From contig CM057461.1 in the NCBI GenBank assembly GCA_030035585.1, positions 4,786,501 to 4,850,500 on the forward strand: 64,000 nt of DNA, written 5' to 3'. Positions 54,505 through 64,000 of the stretch are shown here, piece after piece. A program made the position numbers and the translations under genes. Below the pieces are notes generated by a model, which was given only the letters and a program-made list of their open reading frames with translations, was not told where the DNA came from and searched no databases. Position 1 is the stretch's first letter; every line of letters starts with the position of its first letter. Source of the stretch: Dugong dugon. Taxonomy: Eukaryota > Chordata > Mammalia > Sirenia > Dugongidae.

Positions 54505-55012
54505 TGACATCTGTAATAGCTAGCTGTTGCTGTGTAACAAATAACCCCAAAACTTGGTGGCCTGAAACAATCAGCTTCATCTTTGCTCTGAAGGTCAGCT
54601 GGGTCATTCTCCCTGTCTCTGCTGGGGTCACTCAGGTGTCAGCTGTCCACTACAGGCAAGGCACGCAGCCCTGCTCATCTCAGCTTAGCGCTCCCATGGT
54701 GGGGGTCATCTGGCTATAGCCTGGATCAGGACGGCCCCAGCTAGGGCAACTGGTGCTCCTCCACAGGTCTTTCATCTGCCAGCAAGCTAGCTCAGGCTTT
54801 TTCACAGGGAGGCAGCAGACTTCTGAGGGTGAGAACAGAAGCCCACAGGACTTGTAGGTTTAGAATTGGCTCAGTGTCACTTCCATCACATTCCATTGGC
54901 CAACGCAAGTCCCAGCCCAGGCCAGATTCAAGGGTAGAGAAGTGAGCTCCACCTCCTGGTGGGAGGAGCAGCCAAGTCACATGGCAACAGGAGGGTGGAC
55001 AAGGGTTGCTGG
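54505..55012. repeat. Old interspersed repeat, family not named
   Basis: 'ctgttgctgtgtaacaaataaccccaaaac', with 'ggtggcctgaaacaatcagc' and 'gtgtcagctgtccactac', is familiar as a dispersed mammalian repeat, perhaps an LTR. I cannot give the family or orientation with confidence. Confidence 0.5.
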
Positions 55013-55014
55013 TG

Positions 55015-55203
55015 TGTATCATGGGTCATTTCAGACTCAGAGTGACCCCACATGACAGAAAGACCCCATAGGGTTTCCTAGGCTATATCTTTAAGGAAGC
55101 AGATCACCAGGTCTTTCTTGAATGGAGCCACTGGGTGGATTCAAACCACCAACATTTCAGTTAGCAGCCAAGCACTTAACCGCTGCACCACAAGGGCTCC
55201 TGG
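55015..55203 (-). mobile_element. AfroSINE copy
   Basis: Antisense: 'gggtttcctaggctatatct', 'gtggattcaaaccaccaaca', ending 'gcaccacaagggctcc'. Confidence 0.9.
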
Positions 55204-55204
55204 T

Positions 55205-55943
55205 GGACACAGGGAGAGGTGGAGAATTGTGGCCCTTTTTGCAAATAATCTACTTCAGCATCTCTTATGGGAAGATTCAGGCATCCCTTATGTTTGAACC
55301 AAGTTTCCATAGCCAAGTAGCCTCAGCACAGATGGAATGGAACCTCAGAATTCTCAAGTTTCCCCGCTCTCCTCTAGGAAGTGACTTGGATTCTTCTTTC
55401 TGTTGACTTCAGACTTTAGCTGTGGTGTTGCTTCCATCTGCATATTGGACTCACAGACTCCAATGGGTCCCTGGGGTAAATAGAGGTGTCATCACCAGAA
55501 GAAGGGACGTGAATGCTGGATAGCCAAAATCAACAGGTGGAGATGACCATCCTGCCCCCGACCCACCACCTCACAAGAAGCAAGGATCCACCCTGGGTCA
55601 ACAGCCCGCTCTTTAGCAAGAGAAATGGAGTGATTTGTTACCAGATAAAGCCCCTTCCATCTGTGAACCTCCGGCAAATTCCAGAACTCTACAGAATCTA
55701 TTTTACAAAGCAAACTCCAGGAATCTCAGTCGTCCTAGCCCCTAGACCAGGAGACCAGGAGCAGCCTTTCACTTTGCCTCAAGCTTCGGCTTCCTTCCTG
55801 AGGCTGAAAAGGGAGGGACCCTGTGCCATACAACGGGTCCAGGAAGGTCCATGCTGCTGCTCTGGAATGAGTCGGCAGCCAGGGCCACAGCACAGGAGGT
55901 ATTCGCCAGCAGCCCAACGGTGGAGAAAATCACAACTATATTA
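55205..55943. other. Unclassified sequence
   Basis: No gene recognised. The frame running from 55513 into the next SINE has no domain signature. Confidence 0.45.
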
Positions 55944-55946
55944 CAA

Positions 55947-56153
55947 CAAAGGAGCCCTGGTGGTGCAATGGTTAAGTGCTTGGCCGCTAAGGAAAGTTCA
56001 ATGTTGAACCCACCCAATGGCTCCATGGGAGAAAGACCTGGCTATCTGCTCCCATAAAGATTACAGCCTAGAAAACCCTGTGGGGCAGTTCTACTCTGTC
56101 CTATAGGGTCACTATGAGTTGGAATTGACTCAACAGCAACTAACAACCACAAC
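55947..56153 (+). mobile_element. AfroSINE copy
   Basis: Full-length sense copy, from 'aaaggagccctggtggtgca' to 'gactcaacagcaactaacaacc'. Confidence 0.92.
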
Positions 56154-57882
56154 CACATATTCTAATAAGTGTTCGCCACGTACCAGAGGCAGCCCTCACT
56201 CAGGCAACATTAGCCTCTCTTACTCAGGATTCTTCTGGTGGTAAGTGACAGCAACCCAACCCAGACTGGCTTAATTCAGAAAAGCATTTACCAACTCAGC
56301 TGAGAAGTCAGCCTTGAGCCTGATTTAGGATTTCAAATGATGTCAGCAGCCACATCTCTCTCTGTCCCTCTGATCATAAGCCAGATCATTTTAAATACTG
56401 GGCTGACTAGGAAGAGGTCTTGGTCCCACCATAGCATCCCCCATATCTATAGTCATGCCTAGAACCTCGCAAATGCTGGGAAAATGAGTGAACTCGTGAA
56501 TGAAGCATTGTGAAAAAGAAATTTCTTGTGCATCAGAACTTCTTGGGCATTTCCAAATGGAAATGTCAGAATTTGGTACATGTCCACATATGGCCTTGAA
56601 AGCTGTTCTATCTGCAATTTCTCTGACAGGGAAGGGTCTGGAAAGAGCTGAGCCCTCAGAGGCAAGGAGAGGGTTAACTGGCTTCAGAGCGGAATCCGCT
56701 GGCATTATAAGTCTTGTCACCCATCATGACAGTTGGGGTGCTCCGTGCGTCAGCTGAAATAAGTTATTCTCCACCCTTTGGCCTTCGGAAAGTAGAAGCG
56801 GCTGGCGTCACATTTCGGCATCAGCCAGGCGGTCCGTCATGAAGGCTTCTGCCTCCAGCTGCTGCGGCTCCATCTCTAATCCCCCCGGTAATTCAGTCAC
56901 TTTAAAATTCCCGCTCAACTCCCACCTCTTGAAATGTCAGCATCACCATGTCACCACGTAATCAATTCCCTAATCCCCAGTTAGAAAACCTATTTTTTAA
57001 GAGGTGGTTGTTTTCAACAGAAGCCAAAAAGAATATCTCGGTATGAGGCCATGACAGTGGCTGGGGGCAAGAACTCTGAGACAGAGCTGCTAGATGAGAC
57101 TTTCTGACTACTTCTCTTTGCTGATTTGCTAAGGAAACTTGCAAAATGCATCCAGGGGCAATGATGTTTAATTGATGTTCTCTCCCTCAAGTGTGAAAAA
57201 CAGAAGTTGGAAATCGTCACCCAAAATAACCCCTGCACAGCCTCCCTTCCTATCTGGGATTGAATACAAGAAATCCCAGTCTGATCTTTATTAATAAAGC
57301 AGCTTTTGGTGAAATATACTTCAGATCAGTAGTAAGTTCAGTGGCTCCCAAGCCAACAAGAAAGCAATATGTCAAAACTGACTCACCTCCTGTGTTTTTA
57401 ATACTTTCGAATCATTTCCTAATTCACAAATGTGCTAATTTTCAGTGGCAACTCTCTGTTTTTGGTCTAAATTTAATATGAGGAAATTGAACCAGGGAAA
57501 GGAAGTAGGAAGCTCAGTCACCTCGTGGGTCAGAGAATATGGTATCAACTCTTCCGATACACAGATTTTTTTTTAACTTAGCTTAAAGCTTTTTGTCTCA
57601 GTGGCATGATTTGGTGTCTTATTGTGAGTTTGCTTTCTTTTGTTTTTGTGGCACAGTCATATTTCACATTTTGTAATAAAGTTGTGAGCGTTCCGCATTT
57701 ATGAATGAAATCATCTGTGTGGTATAGTCAAGATATTTACTCTTCGAGCTTGAAGGCCCCTGAGGGCAGAGATCTGCTTCAACCACAACTGTCTCCTCAG
57801 CGGCGGCAAAGCTTCCAATGTGCAGCAGCCTGTCAGTAGCTGCCAAGTGGATGAAATCTTTTCTTAAAGGCTCATTTGGGGT
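56154..57882. other. Unclassified sequence with old repeat traces
   Basis: No gene. 56225-56370 resembles an old dispersed repeat ('gtgacagcaacccaacccag'). 56760-57000 may be conserved non-coding DNA. 57740-57840 is an L2 3' trace ('cttgaaggcccctgagggcagagatc'). Confidence 0.4.
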
Positions 57883-57883
57883 C

Positions 57884-58100
57884 TTGTGGGTGGTGCAAAT
57901 GTTTAATGCACTAGGCTGCTAACCAAACTTTGGCGGTTCAAGTCCAGCCAGAGGCATCTCAGAAGAAAGGCCTGGTGATCTGCTTCTGAAAAATCACAGC
58001 CATTGAAAATCTTGTGGAGTGCAGTTCTACTCAGACACACACGGGGTTGCCATGAGTCGACGTTAACACGACAGCAATTGGTTTGGGTTTTGTTTTGTTT
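57884..58100 (+). mobile_element. AfroSINE copy, older variant
   Basis: Sense copy: 'gtgggtggtgcaaatgttta', 'ctgcttctgaaaaatcacagcc', ending 'caattggtttgggttttg'. Confidence 0.9.
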
Positions 58101-58287
58101 TACCGTAACAAGTAGTCCTCGAATTGATGAGTTTAGGTAATCCTGAATTCCTCATACTGAGTTTCCCTGAAGTAGCACACCAGAGTGAATAGCCAGCTTT
58201 TCACGGTATGGGGAGAGAGCCAGGGCTAGCGCTGGGCTCGAGGCAAGCCCTTAGCACCTAATAAAGGTGCTGCCCTGTAACTGCCTT

Positions 58288-58681
58288 GTGTATGTTGTTG
58301 CTGTTGTCGTCAATTACCATCAAGTGGATTCCAAGTCATGCCTACCCTACGTATGTAAAGGAGAACTGTGTTCCATAGAGTTTTCAAGGCTGTGACCTTT
58401 CGGAAGCAGATCACCAGGCCTTGCTTCCAAGATGCCTCTAGGTGGGTTCAAACCACCAACCTTTCGGTTAGTAAACCAATAAAACTGTTGCCGAGTGGAT
58501 TCCGACTCATACAGACCCCATAGGACAGAGTAGAGCTGCCCCACAGGGTTTCCAAGGAGCGGCTGGTGGATTCGAACTGCCGACCTTCTGGTTAGCAGCC
58601 GAGCTCTTAACCACTGCGCCACCAGGGCTGCTTTCAGCTAGCAGTTGAGCGCCTAACTGTTTGTGCCATCCAGGGACTCCT
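58288..58681 (-). mobile_element. AfroSINE split by a younger short AfroSINE
   Basis: The antisense host runs to 58473 ('acctttcggttagta') and resumes at 58631 ('ctttcagctagcagttgagc') to 'ccatccagggactcctt'. The 13-bp block ctttcRgYtagYa is duplicated around the inner copy. Confidence 0.9.
58474..58630 (-). mobile_element. AfroSINE, short subfamily, nested
   Basis: 157 bp: 'aaactgttgccgagtggatt', 'cccacagggtttccaaggagcggctgg', ending 'gcgccaccagggctg'. It lacks the ~40-bp middle block, like 43398-43565, and is close to the family consensus, so it is among the youngest here. Confidence 0.92.
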
Positions 58682-60746
58682 TCTCTATACATCTCAACAT
58701 ATTGCTCTCTACATACCAACATATTACATTAAAATAATTGTTGAAAAGGCATCACTTTTGGAGACGGTGCAGGGCTGGGGTGGGGCGGACAAGGGGCCAT
58801 CCCGTCCATCCCTCTCATCAGCTGTCTCATAAACAGTTTTGTGTGCTTCTTCCTTCTCATTTTACTTATTGTCTGTAGACCAAAGAGTGGCCAGAATCCC
58901 ACACTTGGCAAAGTCATGACTTTCTAAAAGTCTTTCCTCCAGTTTTCCTTTCATTTCCCAGCACTATCTGCCCTCACAAATGGAGCCCGCAACTCGGCAT
59001 TGAGAAGATGCAACATCATGGCCCTTCCAGTGAGAACATAAAGCCTCTTACTGGACCCTTGAAGTTGGCATTCGAACACACTCTCAAGAAGTATTTCATC
59101 TGGGCATCAGATTAGAAAGCTTAATGCCACATGTAGCTACAATCTTCTTGGAGGATATTAAGGAGAAACAATAACCTCATGGAGGAGCATGTTAACTACA
59201 CCTACATGTGGCCGGAGCTGGAACTATGTATGGGTGATTATCTGCAGACCCAGGGGTGAGCTCTCTTTGAGTGTGGAAGCTCCCGATGAGGTTGGGGCGG
59301 TTCATTTCACTCCAAGCAGCACATCTTGACATGTTCCTTCTTTCCTTACGAACACTGAGGGGCAGTAACCTGGAGGGGAAAGGGCATCTAAGTATTCGTC
59401 CCCGTAACGGTAAGATCTCCGGGTCCCTCCAAGTAGCCACAGCACAACTTTAAAACAAACAAGGTCTGCTGTACGGACCAGACAGGCTTTGCTTTGAAGA
59501 CTTACAGAGTAAAGCAGTGGGGGCAGCCAGTAGGTCTGAGAACACCAGCCCTTCATACAGGCTCTCAGGAACACCTCAGCCTGTTTGTAAAGCAGAATTT
59601 GACCCCACCACTCAGCAGGGCAAACCTCAGAAAGACGCCCCCTGCTTCCCACCCAGCCTTCCGGGAGCTTTACAAGCCCACTTCAACTTCTCCTTCCCTC
59701 AGGTAAATTAATTTCAAAGATTGAAGGTGCATTATCTCTACCCTTAACAACAAAGACTTGGGTTTCATCTGTTGTCAAGGCAACCCGAGTGGTTTTCTCC
59801 CTGGCTCCTAAGTGCCTAGATTTATGTTTCCATGGCTACAAGAAATCTCTAGTTCTTCAAGGTTGCACAACTTGGTCTACCCAAACTTTCAGGGATGTGG
59901 CTGTTTGCCAGAACGATGCCCACAGGCATTGAAGACACATGTACCTACCGGCTCACTCTCGCCCACGGGCTGGGTTTCAGCGCTTCATCCTGTTCTCCAA
60001 CCATCTTTTGCACCTGGCAGGGGCTCCTTTGTTTACCTCTTAGGCTGCTGCAGGAAACGGAGAACTTAGGGAATTAGAGTGGTCCCAGGAAACGGAACTC
60101 ACTCAAACCTGGCTTCACGTGCTGGACCCACTGCTGCCGAAGAGACTGCCGGGAATTCTGCAAAGTAGAAATGACCACCTCGGGGCCTGGAGTGACCACA
60201 AAATGGGGACACAGCATTTGGATAAACTCTGAGGCGTCTGGAGCCCTTACAGCACCCTGACGGGACTTCAGTCCTAAATCCGGTGACTTTGTAACATCAA
60301 TTTCTAGGCCCCAGGAATTAGTTTTTTCTCAGGACTAACTCCCATGGAGCTAATCTTCCAGACATCTGTACAACTGGGCTTATGGTGTTTTGCTTAAGCC
60401 AGTTGATTAGTAAACCATTTCCTTACATCTCCCTGTGGCCTTGTTGGCCTTTCCTGAAGTTTTACCAGATCAGGAGCAGCCTACAAAGTCTGGGATATTT
60501 TGTACCAGAGTACTAGAAGTAAATGGTGCGCACGCGCGCATGTGTGTGCGTGTGTGTGACCATGCGCGCGGTGGGGGTGTCAGCGGCAGCCTGGCCACCC
60601 AGGTTTGAAATTCTGCCTCATCAATAACATCAACATCTTTAACAACCGCTTGCTTCCTCTCCATGAGATCTGAAGAAGACACCGGGCAACGGATGAAAGG
60701 GACACAAAGACTGGGCCCAACCTTGACATTCTGTGGAGGAGATAAT
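58682..60746. other. Long unclassified stretch
   Basis: About 2 kb without a recognised gene or repeat. A strictly alternating purine-pyrimidine tract lies at 60526-60558. Frames such as 59302-59652 (antisense) and 59812-60069 show no family signature. Confidence 0.45.
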
Positions 60747-60747
60747 G

Positions 60748-61121
60748 TTGTTATTAGTTGTGTTGAGTCAGCCTCAACTCATGGAGACCTCACGTACAAC
60801 AGAATGAAATGTTGCCCGGTCCTGCACCATCCTCACGAACACTGATATGCTTCAGTTCATTGTTGCATCCATTGCGTATTTTGAGTGCCCTCCAGCACTG
60901 TATCAGACAGTATTTTGTTGTGATCAATACTGTTTTCATTGGCTAATTTTCAGAAGTAGTTCCCTAGGCCTTTCTTCCCAGTTTGTCTTAGTTTGGAAGC
61001 TCCGCTGAAACCTGTCCACCATGGGTGACCCTGGTGGTATTTGAAACAGCAGTGGCATAGCTTCCAACATCACAGCAACACACAAGCTACCGCAGTATGA
61101 CACACTGACAGACAGGTGGTG
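60748..61121 (-). mobile_element. RTE-derived non-autonomous element, unbroken
   Basis: Antisense RTE tail ('gttgcccggtcctgcaccat'), then body ('attggctaattttcagaagtag', 'tgaaacctgtccaccatggg'), ending 'ctgacagacaggtggtgggg'. It supplies the uninterrupted order that proves the elements at 34622 and 37983 are one. Confidence 0.85.
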
Positions 61122-61124
61122 GGG

Positions 61125-61345
61125 AAGAGATGATGCCTACCTTTTATTGGGCTCAAACCACATGCCAGGAACTGGACTAAGCCGTAGACAACAACCACTA
61201 TCCCACGTGATCCTTTTACAGAGAAAGAGCCCAGGGTTCACTGTGGGAAAGTCATTTCTCTAGTGCCATGAAAGTAATAAGTAGCAGAACCAGAACTCAA
61301 ATCCAAGTCTTCTGGATTTGAAAATCTCGACTTCAGGGCTTAAAA
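61125..61345 (-). repeat. MIR element
   Basis: Antisense MIR: 'catgccaggaactggactaag', 'gtgggaaagtcatttctcta', 'agcagaaccagaactcaaatcc'. Confidence 0.7.
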
Positions 61346-61489
61346 AGCTAGCAATGGTACCAAACAATATTTGATACATGCTGCAGTAGACCAGGGAACA
61401 GAATGTTTTTGGAACTTCATACTGGAAAGATTGTTTCCAGTGAGGGAAAACAGGGAAGGCTTCCCAGGGGAGGTGAAATCCGGGCTAGA

Positions 61490-62505
61490 CCTTGTTGTTA
61501 GTGCCGTCAAGTAGGTTCTGACTCATAGTGACCCTATGTACAACAGTACAAAACACTGCCCGGTCCTGCATCATCCTCACAATCGTTGCTATGTTTAAGC
61601 CCATTGTTGCAGCCAGCATGTCAATCCATCTCTTCGACGGTTTTCCTCTTTTTTGCTGATCCTCTACCTCTCGTCTTTGATCTTCATCCGTAAGTGCTTC
61701 AAGTCCTCTTCACTTTCAGCAAGCAAGGTTGTGTCATCTGCATATTGAAGGTGGTTAATGAGTCTTCCTCCAATCCTAGTGCCTCATTCTTTTTCATATA
61801 GTCCAGCTTCTTAGATTATTTGCTCAGCATACCGATTAAATAAGTATGGTGAAAGGATACAACTCTGATGCACATCTTTCCTGACTTTAAACCACGTAGT
61901 ATCCCCTTGTTCTGTCTGAACGGCTGCCTCTTGGTCTATATACAGGTTCCTCATGAGCACAATTAAGTGTTCTGGAATTCCCACTCTTTGCAATGTTATC
62001 CATAATTTGTTATGATTCACATAGTCGAATGCCTTTGCATAGTCAATAAAACACAGGTAAACATCATTCTCATATTCTCTGCTTTCAACCACGATCCATC
62101 CAAGCAATGATATCGCTTGTTCCACGTCCTCTTCTGAATCTGACTTAAATTTCTGAAAGTTCTCTGTTAATGTACTGCTGCAACTGCTTTTGAATGATCT
62201 TCAGCAAAACTTTACTAGTATGTAACATTAATGATATTCTTCAATAATTTCCACATTCTGTTGGATCACCTTTCTTTGGAATGCTTACAAATATGGATCT
62301 CTTCCAGTTGGTTGGCCAGGTAGCTATCTTCCACATTTCTTGCCATAGATGAGTGAGTGCTTCCAGCGTTGCATCCATCTGTCAAAACATCTCGTATTCT
62401 GTCAATTCCTGGAGTCTTGTTTTTCAACAATGCCTTGAATGCAGATTGGACTTCTTCCTTCAGTACCATTGGTTCTTGCTCATACGCTACCTCCTGAAAT
62501 GATTG
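61490..62505 (-). pseudogene. RTE1 copy, left arm of an inverted pair
   Basis: Antisense RTE1. The 3' tail lies at 61490-61675, joined after an internal deletion to the RT region (61676-62505). A 104-codon open piece (61811-62125) includes YLCFIDYAKAFDYVNHNKLW of the RT palm. It stops at an element position within about 20 bp of where the next copy starts. Confidence 0.88.
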
Positions 62506-64000
62506 AACAGAAGGTAGCATACAATCAAGAACCAATGGTACTGAAGGAAGATATCCAAGCTGCATGGAAAGCATTAGCCAAAAACAAGGCTCCAGGAATT
62601 GATGGAATGAATACCAGTTGAGATGTTTCAACAAACAGAGGAGCTCCTTCATCTACGTCAAGAAATTTGGAAGCAACTTCCTGGCCAATTGACTGGAAGA
62701 GATCCATATTTGTAGGCATTCTAAAGAAAGGTGACCCAACTGAATAAGGAAATTATCAAACAACATCATCAATATCACACGCAAGTAAAATTATGCTGAA
62801 AATCAATCACAAGCAGTTGCAGCAGTGCATCAACAGTGAACTGCCTAAAATTCAAGCTGGAGTCAGAAGAGGATGTGGAAGGAGGGATATCATTGTGATG
62901 TCAGATGGATCTTAGCTGAAAGCAGAAAATACCAGAAAGATGTTTACCTGTGTTTTACTGACTATGTAAAGGCATTCGCCTGTGTAGATCATAGCAAATT
63001 ATGGATACCACTGCAGAGAATGAGAATTCCAAAACACTTAATTGTGCTCATGAGAAACCTGTACATAGACCAATAGGCAGTCGTTCAAACAGAACAAGGG
63101 GATACTGCATGGTTTAGAGTCAGGAAAGGTGTGTGTCATGGTTGTATCCTTTCTCCATACTTATTCAATCTGTTTGATGAGCAAATAATCTAAGAAGCTA
63201 GACTATATGAAGAAGAATGAGACATTGGGGGAAGATTCATTAATGACTTGTGATATGCAGATGACACAACCTTGCTTGCTGAAAGTGAAGAGGACTTGAA
63301 GCACTTACTGATGAAGATCAAAGACTACTGCTTTCAGTATGGATTGCACTTCAACATAAAAAAAGAAAAATCTTCACAACTGGACCAGTAGGCAACATCA
63401 TGATAGATGGTAAAAAGACTGAAGTTGTCAAAGATTTCATTTTAATTGCATCCACAAACAACAGTCATGGAAAAACAGTCAAGAAATCAAATGGCTCATT
63501 GCATTGGGCAAATCTGCTGCAAAAGACCTCTTTGAAGTGTTGGAAAGCAAAGATGTCACTCTGAGGACCAAGGTGAGCGTGACCGAAGCCATGGTGTTTT
63601 CAATCGCTTCATATGCGTGTGAAAGCTGGACCATGAGTAAGGAAGACCGAACACGAATTGACTCCTTTGAATTATGGTATTGTCGAAGAATATTGAATAT
63701 ACCATGGAATGTCAGAAGAATGAACAAATCTTTCATGAAGGAAGTACAGGAGGAATGCTCTTTGAAATCAAGGATGGCGAGACATCATCTCATGTGCTTT
63801 GGACATGTTATCCAAAGGGACCAGTCCCTAGAGAAGGACGTCAAACTTGGTAAAGTAGAGGGTCAATGAAAAAAAGGAAGACCCTGAAGAAGATGGATTG
63901 ACACAGTTGCTGGAACAATGGGCTCCAGCATAACAACAATTGTGAGGATGGCACTGGGCCTGGTAGTATTTCGTTCTGTTGTACATGGGGTCACTATGAT
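62506..64000 (+). pseudogene. RTE1 copy, right arm, running off the window
   Basis: Sense RTE1 from the RT N-terminal part (KALAKNKAPGIDGMN) through YADD (63254-63265; a TGA sits directly before it), to a 121-codon open C-terminal piece (63504-63869) with ASYACESWTMSKEDR, and the 3' tail at the window edge ('tcgttctgttgtacatgggg'). Stops and frameshifts throughout. Confidence 0.9.

Overview
The window is mammalian nuclear DNA built almost entirely of interspersed repeats. I found no exon of a host protein-coding gene. The lineage call rests on the repeats. About 25 copies of a roughly 160-210 bp SINE starting 'ggagccctggtggcacagtgg' and ending near 'gagtcggaatcgactcgacggcaac' match what I know as the afrotherian AfroSINE/PSINE type. 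A BovB-like RTE LINE (RTE1 type) is also abundant. Together these point to Afrotheria, most likely an elephant or another paenungulate. Older pan-mammalian repeats (L2, MIR, MER5A, MaLR LTRs) lie between them.

Layout. 1-15.9 kb: mostly unclassified, presumably single-copy sequence with scattered SINEs, L2 and MIR pieces and one clean 5'-truncated L1. 16-28.2 kb: a block of L1 sequence. One L1 (16.9-27.0 kb) is split by a 5.57 kb betaretrovirus-like endogenous retrovirus (ERV) on the minus strand (17267-22831), by an RTE tail and by a MaLR LTR. 28-34.6 kb: MaLR LTRs, L1-mobilised repeats and a three-level nest of insertions. 34.6-38.2 kb: a near full-length RTE1 inside an older antisense RTE-related element. 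38-61 kb: mixed SINEs, L2, L1, tRNA-Gly-headed SINEs and long unclassified stretches. 61.5-64 kb: two RTE copies head to head, forming a long inverted repeat.

The ERV is the most informative object. It has paired LTRs, a 6-bp target duplication (CACCAC), a primer-binding site for elongator tRNA-Met, a 389-codon gag open from an MGNS start, an env frame of 540 codons with a furin site and fusion peptide, and a polypurine tract. A deletion fuses the end of gag to the middle of integrase, so protease, RT and RNase H are absent. The env frame stops at a TAG just before its membrane-anchor segment, which would leave a soluble product if it were expressed. Two features are less usual: a second copy of the polypurine tract inside the integrase remnant, and imperfect tandem repeats between env and the 3' LTR, the position of the RNA-export element in type D retroviruses.

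The repeats work as a layered record. L1 and RTE are the autonomous drivers; SINEs and two unnamed L1-mobilised families depend on them. Nesting and target-site duplications give the order of insertion at many loci. All LINE protein remnants here are broken by stops or frameshifts, so nothing looks autonomously active.
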